Shown: in pieces, positions 25,818 to 46,754 of the stretch
Numbering within the stretch: the first letter of the stretch is position 1
How the letters are laid out: each line of letters starts with the position of its first letter
Assembly (NCBI GenBank): GCA_009746045.1
Contig: RPFO01000864.1
Location: 64,001 to 128,000, forward strand
Direction of reading: 5' to 3'
DNA: 64,000 nt
From: Mesostigma viride
Taxonomy: Eukaryota > Streptophyta > Mesostigmatophyceae > Mesostigmatales > Mesostigmataceae
The notes under the pieces: generated by a model
Told to the model about the DNA's origin: nothing
The model's database searches: none
Seen by the model: only the letters and a program-made list of their open reading frames with translations
Made by a program: the position numbers and the translations under genes

Positions 25818-28800
25818 TTAATCGTCAGTGTTCCGTAGACCATCCTCCGTCTTCACCACGTTCTGAAGAGCTCCCAAAGGCACCGTCTTCTTTAGCGGGC
25901 CCACCTGAAAGGACAAGACAAGACGTCCCACATTAGGTAAAAAGGGCACGGCAGTGATGGGTTAAGAACAAGGGCGGGGCCATGAGGCAACGTGTTTCAC
26001 GTAGACAACCGCCTACTTAACGGAATAAAAAAGCTTCAATAACGGAGATAATGCTACCATGCCCTACCTGCCGCAGTTCCACTTCGAGCTACCCTGGCTT
26101 AACTCCAGCAGCATCCCTGGCGCGCCTTTTGGGCAGGGCGTGGGCAGAAGACACTACACCAACAAAGACACGGTTGACTGAAGGACGCTGGTGAATCCCA
26201 CAATCCTGGCAAGCACAGCCACGGTCGCCAGGACTCCTACGTCGCACAACGGTTCCCCCAATGCGCTACTGTGCTCCCTGTCAGCGCGCGCGTACCCGCG
26301 GCAGCAGCATGTTGAAGAAGAAGAGCACCGAGAGCGCGAGGTAGTCCAGGCCCGGGTTGTTCAGCCGCGGCGGCTCGTCCAGGATGGCTGGGTACCAGAT
26401 GTACGAGTAGTAGGCGACGCCGATGGAGGTCACCGAGAGCACGCGCAGGATGGCTGTGCACAGCAGCTGCGCGCGCAAGGGGCCAGAGGAGGACGCAGGG
26501 TGCAAAAGGGACAAGGGACGAGGGACACGTGAGGGACAAGGGGTGGACACAAGATGGCGCGGGGCCAGGCAAGTGGGGACAAAACATGTGAGGGCAGCGA
26601 GATTGTGAGAAATGGTCCCGAACCGAGCCCCACATAATCAGCAAGCATGGCTGGCAGCATGCTGATCCTTTGCCAAACACAACTGTGACTGTGTACTGAA
26701 ACTTCCTTGAACAACCTCTGACTAGCGCCAAAACAATTTGTGCATGTCTGCCTGCTCACACACATCCCCCCTTCGCGGCAGCCTCACCTGCACGGTGCAG
26801 AGCAGGCCCAGGTGCAGCAGCACGTAGACGATGTACAGCGCCGCCATAGTGAGCTGCAGCATGGTGTAGCCCTCCAGGTAGCTGTGGTGGAGGATCTGCA
26901 GGAGCAGCGGCATGAGATACCGCGGCACAGGATGTGGGGAAGGTAGGGCAAGCACGCGCACACATGCGGGTGTGGGAGCGCTCAGAGAGAGCACACTGGC
27001 AGATACAAGGCAGCCACACGGATTGGCACGGTTGTGTCAAGCACGCAGGGGCCAGACACGCCATCATCCTGCCACGACAACACAAGACAGGCAGCACCCA
27101 ACCACATCATGCCGGCCTAAAGTTGGCGAAGCAAACCAGCGGATACCTTGGCAAGCCATGCACTTGCATTTCACCCAAGCCTAAATGGACAAACACGCGT
27201 GCGTGAATCCCCCAGGATCGGTAGTCCGCATGCGTGGATCCACAGCATGGGGGTGCTGCTGTCTGATACATAAATATGGACAAATATGTCATGTTTGCTG
27301 TATGAGGAAATTCAATACAGCTCTCCTGCGAGGTGGCTTTCTCCCTAAGACCTTGCTCAAGCCACGCTCACAATCCTTTCCTGTCTCATCTAGAGCGGGT
27401 GGAAGGTGAGGATGGGACCCCAAACCATTTGCCAGCACGACCAAAACGCACGCAGGGCATGGGCTCATGGCTGCAACCCTAGGCAAATCCTGGCACAGCA
27501 ACATGTCCACACACACACGGCCTGCCCAGGCCTTCCTCCATTCATGGGTAAAGCATCCTGACCTCATTTTCCTGGCACATCCATACTCTCCTTTCTTGTA
27601 CGGGTTGGCAGGTCTCTTCATTTGTGGGCAGCCGTGGCTGGCCTTCATCGCACAAATAGGATCGTTGGATGGGATTCACCGGCCTCGCCTTCATGGCACC
27701 AACAGGATGATGGCATCGCCTTCACCAATCTCACCTTCATGGGCTCGCCGTAGACCGACACACACATGGCGAGGAAGAGGAAGAATACCATGCCATAGAA
27801 GTTGCAGACGAGCAGGATCTGATGCAACGGCGAGGGCGCACAGGGTGGCAGCATGGGGGGGTAATATCCCACATGAATGACAAGGGGGCACATGACGCGT
27901 TGCATCAGGCGACCAGTGCCAGATGCTGGGTGCAAGGCCTCACACAGCACAGAGTGAGGGGGAGAGAGAGGGGGGGGGGGGGGGGGGGCAGAGGGGATTC
28001 TACCACCGCATGAGAGCACTCTCTAGACACCGACCCAGGGGCAGGCCATCAGGGCCACTAGGAGCAAAGCCGTGTCCTTTCCTCTACCGAACACATCCGC
28101 CACCCCGCCCCGCCCCATCTTCCCATTGTGGTAACGAAACTGCTTCCTGCCAAGGATCCCTGTAACAGGCATGCCAGCTCCTTCCAGGTGGTTGCGTGGA
28201 ACCCTACACATGAAACAATGAACGCAGGGACCGGATGGCAGATACAACGACCGCACAAAAATGTACATGGCGGAGGCGAACAGCGTGGAGACCATCTACC
28301 CCCCAACAGGCCTCCCCGCACCAGTGGTGGTCAAGAGGCCCGGCCGCCCGGGTGCCAGGCTGCCAGGCTCGGACTCCTGAGCACACTGCCGAGTGCAAGC
28401 AGAAGCACGTAGAAATCTGTACAAGTGCGACTCTGCCCAACAGGCGCATGTACAGGCCTGCACACCGTGCGCATCTGGGCCCATAAAACACATCTCCTTG
28501 CCATCAAGCGCTGCTGCGCCCCCCCAGAGCAAGCCATCTCCCCACGCATGCTCAAACCCCGTCCGCGACCGCCACCCGTGCCTGGCGTGCACCCGCACCC
28601 ACCGTGTTGAGGCTGAAGAGGCGCCCCAGCTGGTTGCCACAGAAGTAGATGACGATGGCAAAGGGCCCGCCCACGAGCAGCGCCATGACGACGCCGCACA
28701 CCCAGGTGGCCCACGTGCGGCCGGTGTAGACGCCCACTATGGCCTCCAGCGAGCGCTCCACCGTCTGGGGTTGGGGGGTAAGGGGTAAAGGGGGGAATGT

Positions 28801-31703
28801 AGGACAAAGGGGGCCAGGCACGACCATGGAGCACACGAGGTGTGGGGGGGACGCAAGGGGGGCGGGCGAGGGGGCCAAGCGGTTACAAAGGGTGGGATGC
28901 ATCTGCGACAGTATGATGGCACCGCATACCCCACAGAGATGCGCGTGCATGTGGATGAGTACATGCACATGTGTGCATGCGGCCTAAGATGCACTTGGGC
29001 ATGTGTCCATGTGGCTTGGGCTGCGCTGATTACCACAACGTCTAGCTATAGCATTCATTAGTTAAATAAACGTCACGCCGTCGGCTGCAAGCAGTGAGGA
29101 CATGGGAGAGCTGTGGGAGCGGGTCATGTAGGTCCCCTGCGTGCACACGGGAGGCCTGGACGAGCAGGCCATGGAACAGGTGCCGGCAGGAAGCAGCACA
29201 CCCATTACACCCGTTACTAGAGTGCTGTCACTAGAGTGCATTGTGGTGGCAACACAGTGACCACTAAAGTCCATTGTGGTGGTGATACAGTGACCAATAA
29301 AGTGCAAACGCCCCAAAGGCACCATGTCACCTCACATGTGCAACGCAACAGCTCCGTTTGTCCGACCAATGGCCACCCAAGCATGCACGGGCTAGCTCTC
29401 GTCCTGGCACACGTCGCCCACCATATGTCGCCGACCGCACGTTGCCCATCTAACCGGCGGCCATGATGCTATTACAGTCATAACCGCGTTAAGTTGGGTT
29501 TCTTAAGGTTGCGTTACCGCCTTAAGTTGCGACGCCGGTAAGTTTGGCGCCGCATACATCACGGCCCACCTTTCGCAATATATCTGGCCTGAAAAATGGA
29601 CTTAAGGCGATATTGATGCTGCAGCTGGATCGGGCTTGACGAGAGCTGTCGATTGCCGTATAGAAGTCCGTCAAAGGAGGAGGGGGTGGGCTGCTAGCCT
29701 AATTCTACCGTTAAGGTTACGTACCCGCGTTAAGTTGCGTTACCGCGTTAAGTTGCGACGCCAAGTTTTAGGCGGCGATCCCAACTTAACGCGGTAATGA
29801 CTGTAACAGGAGGGTAGGCAAGCCGGTACGACCTTGTGGCACGGCACGTGCAGAGAGAGGCAAAAAAGCATGTGGGTTACCTCAAGCCCAGCATCTCCAA
29901 TGCAAGCATGCAAGTCGATGGGAGGAGCTCCCCACCCGCTGTGACATATCCAGTCATGGACCTGGCACAACACAAGTCTACAGGTTCCCCTTCGCATGTA
30001 TTTGGCATGCCTCACCATACCCAAGGACGGACCCCCCATTCTCCTTGCTGTACCCCCCCTGCCTTCTGCAACCCCCCAGATTGCCAATTCTCCTCCCCTG
30101 CCCCCCCCCTCGTCCGATATCCCTTCCCCCCCCCCCTCACCGTGTACTTGTCCTGCAATGAGTGGGTCGTGTTGACCACAAATGCACGGATCTCTGGGAT
30201 GTGCTGGCGCACGTGCTTGTCCACCTGGCAGTAGCAGCCGAGGGGGACACGTGCCAGGCAGGCAAGCAGGCAAACGGGGAGCACATAAGCAAGCAATCAT
30301 GCAAGGCAACGCGATCGGTGGGCAGACAACTGGTCCATGCGTGGGTGCCTCCATGAGCGCATGTGTTGGCGCGTGGGTGTTGCTGTGCACAGGGGGCCAG
30401 CCCGACGCACTGGTGGGGTAGGCCCGGGCGAAACACATGACGGAGCAAGTGATGGTGCGGGCCACCATGCGGGCCACCATGCGGGCCACCATGCGGGCCA
30501 CCAGAGAAGGATGGTGCGAGCCACAGGACGGTGCGGGCGTGCGAGCAAGGGGCAACCAGGGCCAGCTCTTGTTCCAAGTTCTCATTATCGCCACCGTCAA
30601 GAGAATGTGCCGCTGTCCTCGTATTGCCTGCCCAGTGGCGATGGCTTGTGTTTGGGTAGAAGCCACGGATGCCAGCACTCACACATGCGCTGCTCTATCA
30701 CCACCGTGTTGCCCTCTACCTTCCCCACAGGTTCCACAGACACCCTCCGATCTAACACAGCAGCCTGTCAGCCCCTTTGGTCGCTGTGCATGACAACCTA
30801 CTTCATCCCATGGCCATGCACATGGCCCATCCATCTATCCGTCCACCTGCCCGAAAGCCTGCCCCACCCAGCCATCCTCCCAGCACATGCATGCTGTATC
30901 TGTCTGCATAACCATTTTGTCGTTAGGTACAGTGGTTGGCTGCCCCGAACCCTGAACCGGCAAACCCACATTGCTTAGATGCCGGGACACGACCATGCTG
31001 GCGTCATTGCAGGCATAACAAAACTTAATATTGCTCATCAACCTAACAACCTGGCTTAATATCTGACATGGCAGTAACCTTTCCCTAATGCAGACCCCAG
31101 CCTTGAAAACCCTTTTAGAAAGGTAAAGGGACTTCTCAAGCTTAACATTTGCAGCACAATGCCACTATGTCTCTTCTACAAGTGCATGCGCTCTAACATC
31201 CTGTGTGAAATTGCCTCACACTTCACGCAATGCCTCTACACTGCTGATAAACAGAGCGTCACAACGCTGTATCTCGAAACTTTCAACCGCATTACCTGCA
31301 TCTCCACGGCCGTCAACGCGTGGTCGAAGTGCTGCCCTAGGTTCTCCATCACCCGCTCATAGGTGTGGTCCAGCAAATGCTGCGTGTCCTCCTCGTCTCG
31401 CAGCCATTTCCCTCCATAGAACCCAGGCAGCAAGTCCAACTTCACAGGCCGCAACTGCCCATGGTGCACGTTCGCCAGCGGAGGAGGCGGATCCGTGCCT
31501 GCCGTGTAGTCAATAACTTCCATCTCATGGTCGTCCGACGAGTCGTGGTCGTCATGCTCGTTATGCGGACCCCTGACAACAGCTGTGTTAGTATCCACCT
31601 TTCCCGTGTCTGCTTTAAGAGTGCGCCCCGCGTTTAGGCCACTCAAGGTACCAAGAAAGAAGATCGCGGCCAGCACGAACGCTACGCGAGGTCGTCCTCC
31701 CAT
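25818..31703 (-). CDS. Multi-pass membrane protein with signal peptide, 7 exons, family not recognised
   Basis: Exons in transcript order: 31703-31296, 30224-30141, 28764-28603, 27818-27735, 26895-26788, 26466-26296, 25904-25818. Every intron is phase 0 with GT/AG ends, and the last exon ends in TAA, giving 367 aa. The N-terminus (MGGRPRVAFVLAAIFFLGTL) is a convincing signal peptide. It is followed by an Asp/His-rich acidic segment and an amphipathic region (about 100-180) with HVRQHIPEIRAFV. Hydrophobic spans lie at about 182-208, 219-243, 255-305 (probably two helices) and 320-338; the C-terminal tail is short and polar. The layout is a cleaved signal, a large lumenal or extracellular N-terminal domain, then 4-5 membrane helices. 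An upstream in-frame ATG at 31736 exists, but the 31703 start places the signal peptide at the N-terminus. I cannot name a family or substrate. A MITE sits in the second intron. Confidence 0.75.
27969..27988. repeat. Mononucleotide G run
   Basis: A G run of about 18 bases lies in the intron between the exons at 28603 and 27818 of the membrane-protein gene. On the transcribed minus strand it reads as C. Confidence 0.85.
29228..29308. repeat. About 33-base direct repeat, two copies plus part of a third
   Basis: Units containing CATTGTGGTGG followed by ACAGTGACC recur at about 33-base spacing, with a partial third start (AATAAAGTGCA). The array lies in the second intron of the membrane-protein gene, about 170 bases from the MITE. 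Confidence 0.7.
29475..29803. mobile_element. Tc1/mariner-like MITE, 329 bases, in an intron
   Basis: The ends are inverted repeats of 24 bases with one mismatch, beginning CAGTCAT and running through ACCGCGTTAAGTTGGG. The element is flanked on both sides by TA (29473-29474 and 29804-29805), the target duplication expected of the Tc1/mariner superfamily. Inside, the motif TTAAGTTGCG recurs several times near both ends. There is no transposase-like frame, so it is non-autonomous. It lies in the intron 28765-30140 of the membrane-protein gene and, by its position, should be spliced out. Confidence 0.85.
30455..30502. repeat. 12-base tandem repeat, 4 copies
   Basis: Four copies of a unit reading GCGGGCCACCAT lie in the first intron of the membrane-protein gene. 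Confidence 0.85.
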
Positions 31704-33598
31704 GGTAGTCGGCCCTGGGGGCAGACAGGTCAGCATGATGTAAAGACAGTAAAAACCGGCCCATCAACACCCCACCACGGATTCTGCATTCTAAAGGCCA
31801 CAAAGGCAACCTCCTATCAAGCGCATGTGTACGGGCCCCGCCCTTACCTTTCATCAGAGCGTCGGAAATACACAGGCGTTCAGTAGGCCACGCCTATACA
31901 CGAAAGAACCTGATGGAGCATCCGATTAGCACGCCTTACCTCGAATATGCTCTTTAAAATAAAATTGTATGGCAAGGTGTTGCTACATCAGTTAAATAAT
32001 CCGTAACGGGTCCACATTCTATCAAACAACCGATTCAATAAACCCTGTTTCTTATCATGCGCGCAAATGGCGGGCTCGGTGTGATGATAGTCGAGTGGTG
32101 AGCTGTTTACCTGACACCATGGCAGCACGCGAGGTACAACTCCGACTCTGAAAGGTTGGCAATAGTCACGTCTTGATACGGATCAGGCAAGTATGCACGA
32201 GTTACCACGTACCTACCGGCCTGTACAAACTAGCGATCTGCCTAGCGTGACCACCCGCTCGGATTATCAAGTACTTCCTAGTTAGTCAGAATATTCTAAG
32301 CCACAAATCGTACGCAACAATACGGCCACTTAAATCTCGCCACAGACGTTGTACGACCGCTTTATTGCAGTCCAGTAAGAGCCAGTTGTTGTTGTTATTG
32401 TTAGATCCCAAGTTGTAAAAGCCAGTTATCTTAACAAGAAAGCTCGTACTAGCTGGAGAGGCAAGTGACCTCGGGCCGCGTGGTCCACCAAATCTGAAGC
32501 CGCGAAGGCATTCTCAGTCGCTGCCACGTGGCTTGCAGACGCTGGCCTTTGACAAGAACGAGGTGTTTGTTGGCTATGAGTTACGACCCGTAGCTCATTG
32601 ATAATTTCTTGCACTCGACTGATGCCCTAGTTAGGCCCGAAGAAAACCCGAGTGTGTCAGGATGTCGGCGTTTGTGTCATCTGGCTTCATGGTGGTAAGC
32701 GGGTTGTGAGAATTTGTTTCCTTGCCGTCCTTGTAGACTGATTTTCTTGCACCAGCAAAAAGTTGGAGACGGGGAATCTAGACTTGCATTATTAGTCAAC
32801 ATCCTGAGAACAACGACCCGCGAATAATCCAAATTATCACGTCAGCTCAGCTGGATTGCTGAAGTGGGATACGTGCGTACACCTTATGGACATACGTTGT
32901 CAATGCAGCATTCAATGGACGCTCTGGGTCGAGAATTGTCAGCTCATTCCGACATATCCATAACCAACGATCGTAAGTTTATACAATTCTTTAATATTTT
33001 CTGTGCCCGAGCCCACCCTACCCAGTTTGCAAGCGCCTTCATTGGATGTAGCCCGTCAACCTATTTATGCGTGGCCTATAGCTTTGGACTGAAGTGCTCG
33101 CAGACACGAGAGTGCATGCCAAGCAGGCGATTCATCCATGGACTGCAATCCCCTGGCATATCGCTCCCTCCAACCCCCTTTCTTATTAGCGTCATAGCTT
33201 CTGCTTATTCACCCTGATGGCAAACTAGTACAGATGAACTTATATGGGATTTCTCAGTATTGCTTTTATGAACTGTATTGTATTTTTAATATCCTTGCAC
33301 TGGACATTCTCGTATAATAAACAAAATGTCATTGACACGCGCCATCCCCGTGTCTCCTGATACGCCCAATGCACTCATAGACCTTATTGGTTACAAGAGC
33401 TAGCAAGCAATTTCACTTCGTCCGCCATGATAGGCACATTATGCATCCGTGTACGTGCCAACAACTCTCCCCCTTCCTACTTCCTCCCCTTCCTACTTCC
33501 TCCCCTTCCTACTTCCTCCCCTTCCTACTTCGGTTGCCACTGGTCCCCGCCCTACCCTCCCCCCAGGCCATCGCTGGTGCTCTTTCCCGACACGGAAG
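31704..33598. promoter_or_regulatory. Divergent intergenic region between membrane-protein gene and NDC1
   Basis: About 1.9 kb separates two divergently oriented genes, so it should hold both promoters and 5' untranslated regions. It is AT-richer than the flanks between 31.9 and 33.3 kb. A 16-base pyrimidine repeat (four copies, about 33464-33535) lies just before the proposed NDC1 start. I saw no exon-like frame and no convincing tRNA. Confidence 0.45.
33464..33535. repeat. 16-base pyrimidine tandem repeat, 4 copies
   Basis: The unit TTCCTACTTCCTCCCC is repeated four times, all pyrimidine apart from a single A per unit. It lies 60-130 bases upstream of the ATG proposed for NDC1, within the probable promoter or 5' leader. 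Confidence 0.9.
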
Positions 33599-42521
<8,923 letters not shown>

Positions 42522-43603
42522 AGTGTAGATGTAGCAAAGCCATGGGAATTCGTTTTGGACAACTTAATTGGTTGATTACGTGCTCCAGTCTATAGCATCT
42601 GGAGCATATTTGTGCAGAGCTCTACAACAACTCCGAAGTTGGATCGAGCAGTGAGCACTGCATGGCAAAAGAATCGTTAGTTTTTAAAAGTCACAAAATG
42701 TCAATTAATCGATCGGAAGAATTCATGAGATAAAAGTGCATGTTGGTCATAATTAATCAATGTTCAATATATTCTGTTTCTTGCACATGCATGCGGATTG
42801 GTCGACTTGCGTACTGCAGCTCGATCTAGCTTTATATATAGATGATGCTCTGTGGTCAATTACAACGTAATTTAAAAATGATTCCAGTGCATGCGAATTA
42901 ATTCACCCTATTATATACTTCGCCAGTCGATCCGAAAAAAAATGGACAACAATGTTGAATGTTCGTGCATGTGTTACGCCAGGGCTACACAGTTTAAATT
43001 ACTCAATGCCCATGATCGATAGAATCCCTTTTGTATAGATCATGGATGCATGAGCCATGTACACGCCACCTTGTCACTATTTACATATTGTGCACAACAG
43101 CACAAGCTCCGCACGCCAGGCCCGACATGATTTAGGTCTGAAGTGGAAGGCATGCTGTTGCAGAACTCTCAAACTAGGGGCACGGATCCCTAGAAATGCC
43201 TTGTGATGGATCCGCATCATGGATATCCGCACTGAGAGCACTTGACCCGGATGAAAGAAATCTTACACAACGCTAGCGGCAGCCTGCTAAAAGCCCCCCT
43301 CAGAGTCACCCTCGCGTGCGGAGCGTTACCGTACGCCAGCACGTTGAACGAAGGATACCGAATCAGGGCTGCCCCTCTTGCACACGTGGATGGCAGCCAT
43401 CGTAACAACGCACTCTGCTCCGAGCTGAACAAGAAACACGACATCCCTACCACCCCACTGTGGACACCACACAAGTTGACAAGTGAACGGCCGGTGAGCA
43501 TCGCAGGTTTCCTGAAACTGGCAACTGATGCTCACAATTCGGCCAAGTGCCCATCGCGTACAGCCCCGCAAGGCAAGGCTGGAGTCCACTTTACTACATG
43601 TGT
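42522..43603. other. Intergenic, convergent 3' ends of NDC1 and MIT gene
   Basis: An AT-rich spacer between two convergent genes, with several TTAATTAAT-like stretches and no exon-like frame. It should contain both 3' untranslated regions and polyadenylation sites; I could not assign a signal with confidence. Confidence 0.5.
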
Positions 43604-46600
43604 CTAGCTTGAGGGCACCGAAGGGTAGAAGCTCGGATGCGCAGGTGGCGCCGACGCGGCGTGTGGCCCCGCACCAGCCCCCGGCTGCGCCCGCTGACTA
43701 CCATGGCTGGGACTCGCCACCGTTCGCGCGATGGTATCCAACGAGCTGGACACGGCGGACGCGGCGCGCTCCGTCAGGTTGTGCTTCTCTTCCAGCTCCT
43801 TGGCCTGGGGGTGGGGGTGGGGGTAGGGATGGGGGATAAACGAGTAAGAGCAAGGGGACAAACCAGCGCGCATGAGGGGACATTCCAGCGTGTGAGGCCC
43901 GGGGGACGAACAAATGTGTGGGGGCCGAATGAAGGGGGGAAAAAAAATGGTGGATGGCAGCTGCTAACAAGATGTCTCAACAGGCTAAGCACTTACATAT
44001 TCTCAAACCACACTTTCATCTAATGGCAAAGCAAGACACGGACATGTATGCACAATCCAGCACACAAGGGCTTCCATGAAAATGGCCGTGGTGACATCAG
44101 GAGCATAATAGGCTGTTAGAACGAAACTTGTTGGGCAGTCAACCTGCGCCCTACCCACCGCAGATGACAGTGGCCGGTTTTAAGGATTCATAAAATCATC
44201 ATAGAATCATAAACACAACTGAGCACTGCGGCACGCTTGCATGCACTTCCACGCACCTTGCCCATGCCCTTTTGGAGGGCTGCACCCACTTTTTCAGTGA
44301 CCTGCACATGGACAGGCCGGACGCAGCATGCCACAGGTTGCCATTCAAAGTCAATGGGTGGGAAACGAGCGTTCACATAAACCGGTGCAGCACTCACTGC
44401 CATGAACACGCATGCAACACCCACATCCACATGAAACCCGCACGCCCTTACCTTGCATCCCATGCCACATGCAATCAGGGATCTTGCCAAACCATGCGCC
44501 ATGCCTATCCTCCCCACCAATCCGCTGCACACTCTCATGCAGGCTGGGCCTCCATCACATCCCCCCCTCGAGTCCCCCCATCGCCCCCCTTCTCCCCGCC
44601 TCCCCCTTTTCTCCCTCTCCCCACACACACACACCTGGTACTTTCGTTTGCCCTACGCCCATCCATCATTTGTTCCCCCTATGCCCACCTAGTACTTAAG
44701 TTTGCCCCCTCGCCCACCTGGCACTTTTTCCTTTGCCCTAGGCAGACCTAATACCTTTGCATGCCCCCTTGCCCCCCTGCCCCCTACACCCACCTGGTAC
44801 TTTTGGTTTGCCTCCGCCACGCTGCGCCCCACCGCGTGCGCGGCCGCCACCGCCTTCTCCCCCAGCTGGTGCCGCGCGTTGATCTCCCGCGCCTTCTCCA
44901 CTGTGCCCACCGCCGCGCTCCCGACGCTGCGCGCTATCTCGCCCGCGCTGTCCTCCCTGGTGGCCAGGTAGGCACCGCCCACCGCCGACGCGACCGCCGT
45001 CATCGGCCCGACCAGCACCGCACCGGCCACCGCCGCCACTGCCGCGGCGCCCGCCACCGGCTTCCACCCGCCCGCGCGCTTGACCGCGGCATTGGCCTCG
45101 CCCACCGCGCGGGTGCCCCGGGACACGACGTCCGCGGCGGTGGCCATGTTCTCCATCTGCTGGCGCTGCGGGGGGGGGGGGGGGGGGGGGGGGAGGGAAG
45201 CGGGTGATGAAGGGGTAAGAAAGGGGTTAAAAGGGGTAAGGAAGGGATAAGGAAGGGGTAAGGGAGGGGTACGAAAGGGGTAAGGAAGGGGTAAGGAAGG
45301 GGCAAGAAAGAGAGAGCGGGGGGAGGGGGGGATAGGGGTAGGTAGGGTGGACACAAAAACAGATAAACTGAGCGAGAGCAAGCGCGCAGGAGCAGTCAAC
45401 CACATGGAGACAGGGAATGGCATCGCTGGCACCCAAGTACGAACGGTGTGCCATCCGTGCTGGCGCCGTCACCTACCATGGGCAAGCCAGCACTGCCGCC
45501 TACAACGGATGGGCAGCCACCTACCGGTGACGGGCCAGAAAGGGAATGGGATGGACCACACAAGAGAGGACCGTCGCTGTAGGAGCATGGCATGGCGTGG
45601 CATGGCATGGCATGGCATGGCAGAGAGACTGCATGCGCACAACCAACGCAGTTTGCATCGACACACACAACAAGCAGAATGCGAGAAAAACAAGCAGTGT
45701 GCACACACAACCAGTGGTATGAACGTACCTGCAACAGCTGTTCCAAGGCTCTCGCGCGGTCAATGTATTCCTGCCCTCGCGTCCTGCGGAGTGGACACGG
45801 ACAGACCAAAAATCAGGTGAAACCAAACAAATGGCACCGGTGCATGCAACCACCTCAGGGCGCCGTCCTGCCTATCCAAGCAAGTTCAATTGCAAAAAAA
45901 AAAGGATTGCTATTCCCAACCAAAGTCGCAAGTCCACATGGAAACCAGATAGCACGCGGGAGATGCTGGAATGACCGACACAGGGCCCCTTCCCCCCCTC
46001 GGTCAACCCACCCGCCCCCCAAACAGATTCCCCCTTACAGCTCATAGCAGTTAGTGTAGTCAAACTTAACTCCCATCAGGATACGCGAGCGCACATGTAG
46101 TAAGAATACGACCAAGTACAAGTGCTCAAATCAAATCACCCTTTTCTAATTACTCTGGTCCTCGCACCCAAAAAATCAGCCGCCTGGTCTCTGCTCAGCT
46201 GGCCAAAAGCATTCCATGCCTGAACACAAAGCCGCAGGCAGGGAGAAGAAGTCAGATTGTGGAGGTAGGAGGGAGGTGGGGGGGCGGGGGGGGTGGGGGA
46301 GGGGAACGGGGGGGGGGGGGGGGGGGGAGGAAGGGAGAACGAGGAATAGCTGTGTAACACAGACACATCCCCTTGTCTTTAATTCTTTATTTGCCATTAC
46401 CTGAGGAACGGTTGTGGACAACACGCAAAACCGCGTTACAACAGACTCGCAAAAAGCAGGCCACGAACTCCTACCTCTGCGCATCCGAAGTCGCAATCTG
46501 AGCGATTATCTCCGCAGCCCTCTTGTACTTTGGGATTGCTTCGGCATATCGCCCTTGACGATCCAGCTCTGCAAAATTTGCCCAGAATAGTAAATGACAG

Positions 46601-46754
46601 GGTCAAAGGCATGCCAACAACAGCTCATGCCGCGCATCATGTTACGTCTAGACATCAATAATTTAACTAGCGTGTGCAAGTGTTTATACTTACCAACAGC
46701 TTCGACTGCCAATTGGCTTCCTTCAAACTCCAAACGCTGGGCTTGATCCGCCAT
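43604..46754 (-). CDS. MIT-domain protein, 6 exons, 275 aa
   Basis: Exons in transcript order: 46754-46694, 46568-46475, 45783-45729, 45165-44794, 44301-44257, 43804-43604. Phases (1, 2, 0, 0, 0) fit and the frame ends in TAG. Joining exons 1-3 gives an N-terminal helical module of about 70 residues. It contains LAVEAVELDRQGRYAEAI, PKYKRAAEII and a third helix DRARALEQLL, the pattern of a microtubule-interacting and trafficking (MIT) domain, which in known proteins binds ESCRT-III tails. Residues 106-136 form an Ala/Gly/Val-rich segment hydrophobic enough for a membrane insertion or glycine-zipper helix. The C-terminal part (GEKAVAAAHAVG, KELEEKHNLTERAASAV) is amphipathic, and the last 35 residues are Ser/Pro/Ala-rich. 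A role in endosomal sorting is inferred from the MIT fold only; I do not recognise the full architecture. Confidence 0.8.
45171..45193. repeat. Uninterrupted G run next to an acceptor
   Basis: A run of about 23 G on the plus strand reads as a pure C tract directly upstream of the minus-strand acceptor before the MIT-gene exon starting at 45165. It appears to serve as the polypyrimidine tract. A similar G run lies at about 46309-46327 in intron 2 of the same gene. Confidence 0.85.

Noticed and set aside
32080-32155. GTCGAGTGGT...GGTACAACTCC resembling tRNA internal promoter boxes
   Set aside because: The B-box is a poor match and no cloverleaf could be drawn.
46140-46225. Minus-strand segment reading AWNAFGQLSRDQAADF as an extra MIT-gene exon
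   Set aside because: Its frame does not fit the phase-2 end of the preceding exon, whereas the exon at 45783 joins perfectly without it.
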